In this document: positions 16,352 through 24,418 of the stretch, in pieces | Position numbering within the stretch: the first letter of the stretch is position 1 | Layout: every line of letters begins with the position of its first letter | Assembly (NCBI RefSeq): GCF_023266035.1 | Contig: NZ_JAHFRY010000028.1 | Span: 1-37,332 of the forward strand | Direction: 5' to 3' | Length of the DNA stretch: 37,332 bases | DNA from: Nevskia sp. | GTDB lineage: Bacteria > Pseudomonadota > Gammaproteobacteria > Nevskiales > Nevskiaceae | Position numbers and translations under genes: made by a program | The notes under the pieces: generated by a model | Told to the model about the DNA's origin: nothing | Databases searched by the model: none | What the model saw: only the letters and a program-made list of their open reading frames with translations

Positions 16352-16379
16352 GAATTATTGACGGATCAACGGTGGTCAA
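16352..16379 (-). promoter_or_regulatory. Sigma-70-type promoter for the small minus-strand gene
   Basis: On the minus strand TTGACC (16379-16374) and TAATTC (16357-16352) are separated by 16 bases. The expected transcript start is near 16345, giving a leader of only about a dozen bases before the ATG at 16333. Confidence 0.4.
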
Positions 16380-16454
16380 ACCTTAGCTGAACGGTTGTGC
16401 ACCAACCTCCAGTCAAGACTGCCCATAGGACCCCTCAGATCCGCTCTCAGCGTC

Positions 16455-16475
16455 TGCCGATCCCGGAAATCGGCA
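16455..16475. promoter_or_regulatory. Inverted repeat upstream of the SRPBCC gene
   Basis: TGCCGAT and ATCGGCA are perfect inverted copies with a seven-base spacer, located 55-75 bases before the SRPBCC start codon. Position and symmetry would suit an operator, but the regulator is unknown and no clear -35/-10 pair is visible. Confidence 0.3.
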
Positions 16476-16530
16476 TTGTTGCGCTGCCGCAAGTTATTGT
16501 TCGCAAGCCTTATCCACCCCGAGACCCACC

Positions 16531-16944
16531 ATGCAGACCATCGATATCGTTCAGGAATTCTCCCGCCCCGTCGCCGAGGTTTATGAGGAACTGGCCGATA
16601 ACAACCGCCTCGGCAAGGTGTTCGGCGTGCCGGTGGTGCGGGTGCGTGATGGCAACAGTTCGGTCAACGGCGTCGGTTCGGTGCGCCGGATCGGCGTGGC
16701 ACCGCTGGCCATCGAGGAAACCGTGGTTGGCGCCGTGGCCGGCAAGTCGATCGACTACAAGATCACTCGCGGCGGCTGGCCGCTGAAGAACCATCACGGC
16801 CGGCTGGTGTTCAAGCCCTTGACCGGTGGCCGTTCGCAGGTGACGTGGCATATCGAGTTCAACGGCGCGCTGCCGGGCTCGGCGTTCCTGGTCAAGCAGA
16901 TCCTGAATCTGGCGATCTCGCGCGGCCTGAAAAAAAATGCCTGA
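16531..16944 (+). CDS. SRPBCC/START-like family protein (polyketide cyclase/dehydrase-like)
   Basis: This 137-residue protein fits the SRPBCC helix-grip fold, which binds hydrophobic ligands. The N-terminus MQTIDIVQEFSRPVAEVYEEL is the typical first strand and helix (ligand-cavity start). VGSVRRIGV and the late strands RLVFKPLTGG and QVTWHIEFNG follow, then the long C-terminal helix LVKQILNLAISRGLKK. The length is normal for the family. It stands alone between a minus-strand small gene and a convergent uracil-DNA glycosylase-like gene. The ligand is unknown. Confidence 0.8.
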   Translation: MQTIDIVQEFSRPVAEVYEELADNNRLGKVFGVPVVRVRDGNSSVNGVGSVRRIGVAPLAIEETVVGAVAGKSIDYKITRGGWPLKNHHGRLVFKPLTGGRSQVTWHIEFNGALPGSAFLVKQILNLAISRGLKKNA

Positions 16945-16968
16945 GTCACCTGCGCCGGGGCTCAAGCC

Positions 16969-17610
16969 CTAGCGCAGTTTCCTGGCCAGCTGTGCGACGC
17001 CGGCAACGAACTCCGGCACGCCACCATAGGCCGGATGGCGCAGCGCTTCATGCGCATAGCCGAGGCGGGTCAGCGCTTCTGATGATTTGTTGCCGACCGC
17101 CGCCAGCACGGCATTCGGCAAGGCCTGGCGCAGTGCGCGCAGCACGCCTTCGCCGGCACTCAGTTCGGCGCGTGTCGGCGTACGGTTCGAGTGAGGAACG
17201 CCCGGCGCATGCGGGTGCAGCGGGAAGGCATTCCACAGGAAGGTGCTGTCCGCCAGTTGCTGCTCGTACAGCGTGCGCCAGACCACGCGGGCCGAGGGTT
17301 CGCTCCAGGGCTTCGGTCGGGTCGACAGGCGCGGACAGGGCGCGATGCCGGGAATGCTGCCATCGATCAGCAGCGCTTCCGAGGTGAACGGAATGCCCGA
17401 AATCCGGCAGCCCTGATAGCCCGCCGCTTCGCCGATCAGCACCAGCCGCAGGTCCGGTCTGGCCGCATGGGCGCGGAGATGGGCAATACGCCGGGCCGGG
17501 CCGTTGTCGGCGGAATCGTCGGCGTTGGCTGCCGCCCAGGGATGGTGGGTGCCTGCCATTGCCGGAAGTTGGTCGAGTGCAGCGAGCAGTGCGTCACAAA
17601 GCAGAGTCAT
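16969..17610 (-). CDS. Uracil-DNA glycosylase-like protein
   Basis: This 213-residue protein resembles the uracil-DNA glycosylase superfamily of base-excision repair enzymes. The glycine-rich motif LVLIGEAAGYQGCRISGIPFTSE corresponds to the catalytic motif 1 (G-E-A-x-G-Y). FLWNAFPLHPH fits the second conserved strand, and VLAAVGNKSSEAL with a late RHPAYGG fits the C-terminal H-P motif region. I chose the ATG at 17608-17610. The in-frame extension to 17739 is Ala/Pro-rich and not like the family. A clear ribosome site is missing. The gene converges on the SRPBCC gene, with 24 bases between stops. The subfamily is uncertain. Confidence 0.75.
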   Translation of the reverse strand: MTLLCDALLAALDQLPAMAGTHHPWAAANADDSADNGPARRIAHLRAHAARPDLRLVLIGEAAGYQGCRISGIPFTSEALLIDGSIPGIAPCPRLSTRPKPWSEPSARVVWRTLYEQQLADSTFLWNAFPLHPHAPGVPHSNRTPTRAELSAGEGVLRALRQALPNAVLAAVGNKSSEALTRLGYAHEALRHPAYGGVPEFVAGVAQLARKLR

Positions 17611-17771
17611 CGAAGCCGGAGGGAAATGCGGCCTGCAAGCGGGCCGGAGCGCAGAATCGGGAAGCCGAAAGGCTGCGAATTGTAGGGCCGCAGCGCTGAT
17701 TCCGACGGCCGGTAGCATTCGCTGATTAGAGGGTCCCACTCAAGAGTTGCGCGAGGGCCCCATTACCGCCG

Positions 17772-18734
17772 ATGCTTCGGGAAAGAAGCATGTGCAATCA
17801 GACTATTGCTGCGGCCCAGGAGATGACAGCGACGATGGAACCGACTGACGAACTGATCAACACGCTGTACCGCTCGGCCATCGAGGAAGAATGTCAGGAC
17901 TACCGCGCCAAGGCGCTGGCCAGGCTTTGTGAACGCCTGGGTGCCAGCCGCGCCGCCTGGTGGTCACGCGGTGTCGGTACCGGCGGCGGCGAGCTGACCC
18001 AGCATCCACCCGGCCAGAGCCAGACCCAGTTCACGCCGCAGCTGATGGCGACGCTGCCGTTCACCAGTTCCCAGAGCGAGGCTTCGATCGAAGTGCCGAT
18101 GCGCGGCCAGATCGGCCTGGCCGTGCAGTACCGGCATCGTGAATCCGGCGTGATCAGCACCGTGCTGATGCAGTTCGCGGCGGATCGCAAGCTGCCGGCG
18201 TCCGAAACGTTCCGTCGGGTGCTCGCGCATATGGTCGAAGCGGGCGCGCTGGCGCTGCGCCAGTTCATTCGCCGCGACGATTGGCTGCAGGCGATGGGCC
18301 GCGCCAATCGCGGCTCGGCGGCGATGGTCGATGCCGAAGGCAGCGTCTTCGCGGCCAGCGAGCGCTTCCGCGAAATGCTCGGCGAAGACCAGGCGGCGCC
18401 GATCCTGAAGCTGCCGTTCGAGCTGCCGGAATCGACACTCGGCGACGAAGGGGGCGATTTCATCCACGCGCCGCTGCACATCCGCGTGCGCCGCTCCGGC
18501 CAGCTGTACCTGATCTATGCCCGCAAGCCGCTGCCGCTGGACATGCTGTCACCGCGCGAGCAGGAAATCGCCCGCGCGCTCGGCAACGGCAAGACCTTGA
18601 AATCGATCGCCCGCCAGTACGGCATCGCCGTGTCGACGGTTGCCAATCACACGACCCGCATTTACCGGAAGCTGGCGATTTATCGCCGCGAGGATCTGAT
18701 CGATCTGATCCGGCTGAAGGCGAGCAAGCCTTGA
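17772..18734 (+). CDS. LuxR-type (GerE HTH) transcriptional regulator
   Basis: This transcription regulator has up to 320 residues and a C-terminal GerE helix-turn-helix. LSPREQEIARALGNGKTLKSIA begins the DNA-binding domain, and AVSTVANHTTRIYRKL is the recognition helix region. The N-terminal 240 residues are an uncharacterised sensor-like region with no acyl-homoserine-lactone signature that I can see. It includes SAMVDAEGSVFAASERFREML, which looks like a PAS-like segment. The start is uncertain: in-frame ATGs exist at 17772, 17790, 17823 and 17835, and the one at 17790 has a purine-rich GGGAAAGAAG just upstream. Targets are unknown. It lies beside, and possibly reads into, the ABC exporter pair, from which it is separated by a large inverted repeat. 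Confidence 0.85.
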   Translation: MLRERSMCNQTIAAAQEMTATMEPTDELINTLYRSAIEEECQDYRAKALARLCERLGASRAAWWSRGVGTGGGELTQHPPGQSQTQFTPQLMATLPFTSSQSEASIEVPMRGQIGLAVQYRHRESGVISTVLMQFAADRKLPASETFRRVLAHMVEAGALALRQFIRRDDWLQAMGRANRGSAAMVDAEGSVFAASERFREMLGEDQAAPILKLPFELPESTLGDEGGDFIHAPLHIRVRRSGQLYLIYARKPLPLDMLSPREQEIARALGNGKTLKSIARQYGIAVSTVANHTTRIYRKLAIYRREDLIDLIRLKASKP

Positions 18735-18737
18735 AAC

Positions 18738-18853
18738 GCAGTGGTCAGTAGCTAGTGGCTGGTGGTCAGTTGCCGGTGTAGCTGCGTCGGCACCGATCAG
18801 ATGTCTGCCGTTTTCGGCACACTGACCACCAGCCACTAATCACTAGTCACTGC
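18738..18853. repeat. Long imperfect inverted repeat (REP/MITE-like) between luxR-type gene and ABC exporter
   Basis: The arms at 18738-18770 and 18821-18853 are 33 bases each and match at 27 of 33 positions in inverted orientation, including 18 perfect bases at the inner ends. The 50-base centre contains a smaller hairpin TGCCG-TTTT-CGGCA (18806-18819). The arms are built from short CAGT/AGTGG-type units. It starts three bases after the regulator stop and ends seven bases before the exporter start, so it would fold in a read-through transcript. It looks like a repetitive intergenic element; other copies lie outside the window, if any. Confidence 0.7.
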
Positions 18854-18860
18854 TTTCTCC

Positions 18861-19748
18861 ATGAACTCCGAAACAGCGCTCGAAGTGCGCGAACTGGTCA
18901 AGCACTTCAAACAGGTGAAGGCGGTCAACGGCCTGAGCTTCGACGTCAAGACCGGCACCTGCTTCGGCCTGTTCGGCCCGAACGGCGCCGGCAAGAGCAC
19001 GACCATCGAGATGTGCGAAGGCCTGCTGACGCCGACTTCCGGCAGCATCCGCTATCGCGGCGAGCCGCTCGGGCCGCGCTATCGCGAGCGGGTCGGCATC
19101 CAGTTCCAGTCGACCGCGCTGCAGGATCATCTGACGGTGATCGAGAACCTGCGCTTCTTCAGCGCGCTGTACCCGGTGCGCCGCTCGCTCGATGAGCTGA
19201 TCGCGCTGTGCCGGCTCGAAGATTTTCTTGATCGCGACAGCAGGAAGCTCAGCGGCGGCCAGCGGCAACGATTGTTACTGGCAATCGCCCTGGTCAACGA
19301 TCCGGAGCTGCTGTTCCTCGACGAACCGACCACCGGCCTCGATCCGCAGGCGCGGCGCAATTTCTGGGATCTGGTCCGCGACATCAAGGCCGCCGGCCGC
19401 ACCATCGTGCTGACCACGCACTACATGGAAGAGGCCTATCTGCTCTGCGACGAGATCGTCATCGTCGACGCCGGCCAGATCATCGCCCGCGGCGTGCCGA
19501 GCCAGCTGCTCGCCGAACACTTCAACGATTCGGTGCTCGAAGTGCCGGCCGCCGAAGCGCCGAAACTGGCCGGCAGCACGCTGGTCGGCACGCCAAAAGG
19601 CGACACGCTGGAAATCCAGACGCCGGACGTCAATGCTGCCGTCGCCGCACTCCTCGCCGCCGGCGTGTCGCTGGCACAGTTGCGTATCCGGCCGCGAACC
19701 CTGGAAGACCTGTTCATCGAACTCACCGGCCGGGGGCTGCGGGAATGA
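18861..19748 (+). CDS. ABC transporter ATP-binding protein (DrrA/NodI-like)
   Basis: This 295-residue cytoplasmic ATPase belongs to an ABC-2 exporter. It has Walker A GPNGAGKST (residues 39-47), a Q-loop QFQSTAL, the signature LSGGQRQRL, Walker B LLFLDEPTTGLDP and switch histidine in TTHYMEEA. A C-terminal extension of about 70 residues (VLEVPAAEAPKLAG and on, ending TLEDLFIELTGRGLRE) is typical of the drug/lipid exporter class. The last four bases overlap the permease start as ATGA, so the two are co-translated. The start has no visible ribosome site and follows directly after the inverted repeat. The substrate is unknown. Confidence 0.93.
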   Translation: MNSETALEVRELVKHFKQVKAVNGLSFDVKTGTCFGLFGPNGAGKSTTIEMCEGLLTPTSGSIRYRGEPLGPRYRERVGIQFQSTALQDHLTVIENLRFFSALYPVRRSLDELIALCRLEDFLDRDSRKLSGGQRQRLLLAIALVNDPELLFLDEPTTGLDPQARRNFWDLVRDIKAAGRTIVLTTHYMEEAYLLCDEIVIVDAGQIIARGVPSQLLAEHFNDSVLEVPAAEAPKLAGSTLVGTPKGDTLEIQTPDVNAAVAALLAAGVSLAQLRIRPRTLEDLFIELTGRGLRE

Positions 19749-20776
19749 AGGCTTCACTGCGCCGTATCGCTGCCGCCGCCTGGGCGCGCAGCCTCGAATT
19801 TGTCCGCGACCGTTCCTCGCTCGGCTGGAACCTGGTGTTCCCGATCCTGATGGTGATCGGCCTGGCCTTTGTGTTCTCCGGGCCCGGCCAGCCACTGTTC
19901 AAGGTTGCGGTGATCGCCCCTGCGGAAGCCAAGCTCGACGCCAGCCTGCATCCTTTCCTCGACACACCGCAGGTGCAGTTTTATCGCGAGGACAGCCGTG
20001 ACGCCGCGCTGCCGAAAGTGCAGCGCCATCGCATCGATCTGCTGATCGATTTCACTGCCGCTCCACCGGCTTACTGGGTCAACGAGCAGTCACCGAAAGG
20101 CGCGCTGCTGGAACGCCTGATCGCCGGCAGCGGCGGCGCGGCGCTGCACCGCGAAGTGACCACCGGCAAGTCGATTCGCTATGTCGATTGGGTGGCGCCC
20201 GGCGTGCTCGGCATGAACATGATGTTCGCCTGCCTGTTCGGCATCGGCTATGTGATCGTCCGTTATCGCAAGAACGGTTATCTGAAGCGGCTCAACGCCA
20301 CGCCGCTGCGCGCCTTCGAGTTCCTGCTGGCGCAGCTGCTGTCGCGCCTGGCGCTGATCCTGGTGGTCAACGTGCTGGTCTTCGGTGCCTGCCGACTGCT
20401 GCTCGGCCTGCGCATGGAAGGCTCGTATCTGGACCTGCTGGTGGTCGTCACCCTCGGCGCCTTCTCGATGATCGCGATGGGCCTGGTGGTCTCGGCCCGG
20501 CTGGCCAGCGAAGAACTGGCCGGCGGCATCCTCAACGTGATCTCGACGCCGATGATGGTCGTCTGCGGCGTGTTCTTCTCGATGGACGGCGCCCCGCGCG
20601 CCCTGCAGATCGCCGCCGATTTCTTCCCGCTGACTCATCTGCTCAACGCCGCGCGGGCAATCATGCTCGATGGCACCGGGCTGGCGCAGCTCGGTTATCC
20701 GCTCGGGATGATGGCGCTGATGAGTGCGGTGTTTCTCGGCTTGGGCGCCGTGCTGTTCAAGTGGCGGCAGGATTGA
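19745..20776 (+). CDS. ABC-2 type transporter permease
   Basis: This 343-residue inner-membrane partner of the preceding ATPase has an N-terminal membrane helix (WNLVFPILMVIGLAFVFSG, about residues 28-46). A periplasmic domain of roughly 120 residues follows, then a block of membrane helices in the C-terminal half (VLGMNMMFACLFGIGYVIV, LALILVVNVLVFGACRLLL, FSMIAMGLVVSARLASEEL, VISTPMMVVCGVFFSMDGAP and the last helix near the end). This is the ABC2_membrane_3 layout. Its stop codon lies within a perfect 12-base-pair hairpin. Function with the ATPase is export of an unknown compound. Confidence 0.9.
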   Translation: MKASLRRIAAAAWARSLEFVRDRSSLGWNLVFPILMVIGLAFVFSGPGQPLFKVAVIAPAEAKLDASLHPFLDTPQVQFYREDSRDAALPKVQRHRIDLLIDFTAAPPAYWVNEQSPKGALLERLIAGSGGAALHREVTTGKSIRYVDWVAPGVLGMNMMFACLFGIGYVIVRYRKNGYLKRLNATPLRAFEFLLAQLLSRLALILVVNVLVFGACRLLLGLRMEGSYLDLLVVVTLGAFSMIAMGLVVSARLASEELAGGILNVISTPMMVVCGVFFSMDGAPRALQIAADFFPLTHLLNAARAIMLDGTGLAQLGYPLGMMALMSAVFLGLGAVLFKWRQD

Positions 20777-20806
20777 CGTCCAGCGAGCCTTGCCGCTGGA
20801 CGTCAA
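20773..20806. terminator. Perfect 12-bp hairpin overlapping the permease stop codon
   Basis: TTGACGTCCAGC (20773-20784) and GCTGGACGTCAA (20795-20806) pair perfectly around ten bases. The TGA stop of the permease is in the left arm. There is no T-run, so it is not a canonical intrinsic terminator. It may stabilise the transcript end or block read-through between the convergent genes. A smaller CGGCC/GGCCG dyad follows at 20811-20826. Confidence 0.5.
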
Positions 20807-20880
20807 TGCCCGGCCGTGGACGGCCGAAGTAGGTATTCAATCTGGCCCCGGGTAAGTTTCGGGCTCCAGGCGCACCGCCC

Positions 20881-22461
20881 TCAATGCGGCGGGCGTCTCC
20901 AGGCATTTTCGTGCAGCGGACCGCGGAGCAGCTGCGGTGTTTCGGATGCCTGGCGCTGTGCTGCCGCAGCCCTCGTCGCGCTGCTCGTCCCGCAGGTGCC
21001 GGTCTGCTGCCAGGTCAGTGCGGTGGCAAGCAGGGCCTCGTTGGGATCGCCGAGTTCGTGCGCGTAGTCGTCACTCACCCTGCAGTCCGGCGCGAAGCCG
21101 TCGGCGTAATCGCCGAAGCCTTGGTCGTTGTCGCCGGAGTACTCGATGGCGAAGTACGACAGTCCGCAATTGTCCTGGGCATAGAAGCCGTAGGGTTTGC
21201 CGCAGGTGGTGCCGCCGATCAGCAAAGCCTGCACGCCGATGCCGCGTAGGCCGTTGACCAGCGATTCGCTGGCCGAGCAGGTGCCAGGCCCCGCGAGTAC
21301 GAAGACGCGTGACAGGCTCAGTTCCGGCAGGGCCTTGCCCGAATCCAGGCTCGGGTCGAAGCCCTGTGAAGTGACATGAAAACCCACGGTGGAATCGGGT
21401 GATCGCGTCAGCGGATTGGTGGCGTTGAAGCGCAGCTGCTTGAAGACGCGGCCACTGCTGCGCGTCTGGCCGGCGATCATGAAGGCGAGCTCGCTGGCGA
21501 TGTCGAGGTAGCCGCCGCCGTTGTAGCGCATGTCCAGCACCAGGTCGGTGATGCCGGCGTCGCGCAGCTGCGTGAGCGCAGCTATCAGTTCGCCCTCGGC
21601 GGTGGCGATGTGCTCCTTGAAAACCAGATAGCCAACACGTCCGGCCGGCGTTTCGAAGGTCTGCACCCGCTCCACCGGAACGCTGTTCAGCGACGCAGAC
21701 ACTAGGGTGGCATTGCGGGTCACGCCGCTGCGGTCGCGGAAGGTAAAGCGGTGGCTTTCGCCCACCGTGGCTGGAAATAGGCCGGCATTGAGCGTGTCGA
21801 CACCGGCCCGAGTGCCGTCGTTGATCATGTCGACGCCGTCGATCGCCAGCACTTCGGTACCGCGGCCGATGCCTTGGTAGGCGGCCGGCGTGTCGGCGTC
21901 GGTATAGACCACGATGGCCTTGCGGGGCGGGGCGCTCGCCAGCAGCGTCACTTGCATGCCGTAGCTAGTTTCTATACCCAACATCGACGACGCGTTCCAA
22001 AGGTCGGTGGGGTAAGTGAAGCTGAAGTCGTCCTTGCGCTTGCCGGAGGCCGTGACCTTGGGAGTCTTCAGGGCATCTAGGTAGGCATCGAGCGCGTCCG
22101 GCACGCTGCCGTAGGCTGCGGCCGTGTAACGCGAGGCCGTGGCGTCCGGGATCTCGTCGTTCCAAAGGTAGACCTCGTGCATGTAGGTCTTGAGCCAGAG
22201 CTTTTCGTCGTCGATCGAGCCTTGGCGATCGGGATAGGGTTGATTGTCGTTGTAGGGATCGTTGCCACTGCGCGGTGTCGCGCAGAACGCCGCTTGGCGG
22301 TCAGAGGCAGCGGTGCGCTGCTCCCACAGTGAGGCGTCCGGGCCAAGACCACCGCCATCGTCGCCACTGCCAGCGCTGCCGCCACCGCCGCAGCCAGTGA
22401 GCAGGAGCAGCGTTGCGGCCGTCGCCGCTGTTTTGTGGCGCATGGAGATTGCGAGCTTCAT
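20881..22461 (-). CDS. S41-family (C-terminal-processing-type) peptidase lipoprotein
   Basis: This is a 526-residue periplasmic serine protease anchored by lipid. The signal peptide ends with lipobox LLTGC, and a low-complexity Gly/Asp linker follows. The middle region holds a PDZ-like segment (PAAYQGIGRGTEVLAIDGVDM). The S41 domain has YLVFKEHI, VLDMRYNGGGYLDIA and the catalytic serine of the SASE motif (about residue 396) with the catalytic lysine in TTCGKPYG (about 422). Several paired cysteines late in the protein fit a periplasmic enzyme. I chose the ATG at 22461, since the 26-residue extension upstream is not signal-like. No strong ribosome site is visible. Substrates are unknown. Confidence 0.85.
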   Translation of the reverse strand: MKLAISMRHKTAATAATLLLLTGCGGGGSAGSGDDGGGLGPDASLWEQRTAASDRQAAFCATPRSGNDPYNDNQPYPDRQGSIDDEKLWLKTYMHEVYLWNDEIPDATASRYTAAAYGSVPDALDAYLDALKTPKVTASGKRKDDFSFTYPTDLWNASSMLGIETSYGMQVTLLASAPPRKAIVVYTDADTPAAYQGIGRGTEVLAIDGVDMINDGTRAGVDTLNAGLFPATVGESHRFTFRDRSGVTRNATLVSASLNSVPVERVQTFETPAGRVGYLVFKEHIATAEGELIAALTQLRDAGITDLVLDMRYNGGGYLDIASELAFMIAGQTRSSGRVFKQLRFNATNPLTRSPDSTVGFHVTSQGFDPSLDSGKALPELSLSRVFVLAGPGTCSASESLVNGLRGIGVQALLIGGTTCGKPYGFYAQDNCGLSYFAIEYSGDNDQGFGDYADGFAPDCRVSDDYAHELGDPNEALLATALTWQQTGTCGTSSATRAAAAQRQASETPQLLRGPLHENAWRRPPH

Positions 22462-22646
22462 GAAGGAGGATCGGCCGATCTTATAGGCACCAAAAAGCAA
22501 AAGATGGTCTAAATCGAAACTCAGTGTGAATCCGGTCACCGTCTCCGCCGGCTCAAGCAGCCCCGGCTTTTCGCTCTGCCTTCGACTCCGTCGCCGCGGT
22601 CGTCCCCAAATCTCTCAATATCGCACTGCTGCTCGGGTGGCATCCC

Positions 22647-22652
22647 TATAAT
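22647..22652 (+). promoter_or_regulatory. -10 element (TATAAT) upstream of the MBL-fold gene
   Basis: A perfect TATAAT sits 30 bases before the ATG at 22683. Only a poor -35 match is found at the right distance, so activation or another sigma factor contact may be needed. Predicted leader length is about 24 bases. Confidence 0.35.
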
Positions 22653-22682
22653 TCCAGTATTCGTCCCACTCTCCGGATCGCC

Positions 22683-23654
22683 ATGTTCCCCGCCAAGCTT
22701 CCGGCTGTCATCGACTACCCCGACGCCATCAGCTGCATCGACACCGAGCAGCAGCGCACCGGTCTCGCTTGCTGTTATCTGTTGCGTAGCGGCAACCAGT
22801 ACGCGTTCATCGAATGCGGCACTTCGCTGTCGGTGCCCGGCCTGAAGGCGGTGCTTGCAGAGCGCGGCATCGGGCTCGATCAGATCGCCTATGTGATCCC
22901 GACGCATGTGCATCTCGATCACGCCGGTGGCGTCGGCCTGTTGATGAAGGACTGCCCGAACGCGAAGCTGGTGGTGCATCCGCGCGGTGCCCGGCATCTG
23001 ATCGATCCTTCGGCGCTGATCGCCGGTGCGACGGCGGTCTACGGCCCCGAGAACATGGCGACGATGTATGGCGAAATCCTGCCGGTGGCCGAGGAGCGCG
23101 TGATCGTTGCCGATGACAATTACGTGCTCGATTTCAACGGTCGCAAGCTCAGCTTCATCGATTCGCCTGGTCATGCCCGCCACCATTTCTCGATCTGGGA
23201 TGCCCAAAGCCGCGGCTGGTTCACCGGCGATACCTTCGGCCTGTCGTACCGCTTGTTCGACGGCCCGAACGGCCCTTTCCTGATGCCGACGACGACGCCG
23301 GTGCAATTCGAGCCGGAGGCCTGGCTGAAGACCATCAGCCGCTATCTCGCGGCCGATCCGGCGTTCATGTTCCTGACGCACTACGGCCGCGTCGACAACG
23401 TCGCGCAACTGGCGGCGGATCTCGGCGGTGGCATCGCGATGTACCAGAGCATCGCTCTGCATCTCGCCGAAGTGCCGGACCGTCATGCCCGAATCTACGA
23501 AGCGCTGATGCTCTATTCGCTCGAAGAACTGGCGGCGAATGCCTCGCCGGTGACCGACGACGTGGCTCGCGAATGGCTGGCTTTCGACATCGAGCTGAAC
23601 ACCCAGGGTCTGGAAGTTTGGCTCGACAAGCAGAAGGCCAAGCCGGCTGCCTGA
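22683..23654 (+). CDS. MBL-fold metallo-hydrolase
   Basis: This 323-residue metallo-beta-lactamase-fold enzyme carries the metal motif THVHLDHAGGVG (H-x-H-x-D-H). A further histidine in DSPGHARHHFSIW, aspartate in FTGDTFGLSYR and histidine in FLTHYGRVD complete the set of metal ligands. The N-terminal strands AIDTEQQRTGLACCYLL-like and YAFIECGTSL are the usual fold start, and the C-terminal part is helical. It is likely a cytoplasmic thioesterase- or hydrolase-type enzyme; the substrate is not predictable. The gene is divergent from the S41 protease and ends four bases from the convergent HAD gene. Confidence 0.88.
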   Translation: MFPAKLPAVIDYPDAISCIDTEQQRTGLACCYLLRSGNQYAFIECGTSLSVPGLKAVLAERGIGLDQIAYVIPTHVHLDHAGGVGLLMKDCPNAKLVVHPRGARHLIDPSALIAGATAVYGPENMATMYGEILPVAEERVIVADDNYVLDFNGRKLSFIDSPGHARHHFSIWDAQSRGWFTGDTFGLSYRLFDGPNGPFLMPTTTPVQFEPEAWLKTISRYLAADPAFMFLTHYGRVDNVAQLAADLGGGIAMYQSIALHLAEVPDRHARIYEALMLYSLEELAANASPVTDDVAREWLAFDIELNTQGLEVWLDKQKAKPAA

Positions 23655-23658
23655 GGGC

Positions 23659-24345
23659 TTAGCGCTGCAACAGGCGCTCGACCAGTTCGGCAAATGATTC
23701 CGCTTCGATTTCGGGCGCGTGCTCCTCGTGCGCCCAAGGCAAGCCGTCGCCATTGATCCAGGCGGCACGCAGCCCGGCTCGGCGGGCACCGAGCACATCG
23801 GTCTGTGGATCGTCGCCGACGTGCAGCACCTGGCCGGCGTCAAAACCAAGCCGAGTGCAGGCCGCGAGGAAGATGCCCGGGTCCGGCTTCGCGGCGCCGT
23901 GTTCGCTGGCCGATAGCGAGAAACGGAAATGCTGATCCAGACCGATCCGCGCCAGATCGGCATTGCCGTTGGAAACGGCGGCCAGCGGATAGCGCTCGGC
24001 GAGTCTTTCCAGCGCAGCGAGCGCACCCGGATACAAGGTCACCCGCTGCCGCTCGGCGATGTACACCTCGTAAACCTCGACAGCGCGGCGGTCATCGAGG
24101 CCGCAGTCGGCGAGCATCTGCCGGAACATCTCGCGACGCAGGAAGCCGAGGTCATGGCGCCGATCGGGAAACGCGGTGACCACACGGTTGCGCAACAGCA
24201 GCCGGCCGCCCTCGTTCCAGGCTGCCAGCACCACCGGCGCGTGCGCGGCGAACCAGGCATTGGCGGCCGCTTCGGCGGCCTGGATGGTCGGCGCGATCGG
24301 CCACAGCGTGTCGTCGAGATCGAGCGTCAGGGCCTTGAACGACAT
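23659..24345 (-). CDS. HAD-family hydrolase
   Basis: This 228-residue haloacid-dehalogenase-superfamily phosphatase has motif I LTLDLDDTLWP (D-x-D-x-T) at residues 7-17. A helical cap domain follows, with motif II VSNGN, motif III lysine in HGAAKPDPGIF and motif IV HVGDDPQTDVLGAR. This is subfamily I with a small cap, similar to YigB/Gph-like enzymes that act on small phosphorylated metabolites. It is convergent with the MBL-fold gene and divergent from the molybdopterin oxidoreductase, with about 70 bases between starts that must hold both promoters. Confidence 0.9.
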   Translation of the reverse strand: MSFKALTLDLDDTLWPIAPTIQAAEAAANAWFAAHAPVVLAAWNEGGRLLLRNRVVTAFPDRRHDLGFLRREMFRQMLADCGLDDRRAVEVYEVYIAERQRVTLYPGALAALERLAERYPLAAVSNGNADLARIGLDQHFRFSLSASEHGAAKPDPGIFLAACTRLGFDAGQVLHVGDDPQTDVLGARRAGLRAAWINGDGLPWAHEEHAPEIEAESFAELVERLLQR

Positions 24346-24418
24346 CGGGATTCGGTAGTAGCAATCGGGGCCGAAGTATATCGAGCGGATTGCGCTAAGT
24401 TAGCCGCAGCCAAACGCC

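Noticed and set aside
22536-24026. 496-residue minus-strand frame covering the MBL-fold gene
   Set aside because: Antisense to a clear MBL-fold gene with HVHLDH motif, and no recognisable domain of its own.
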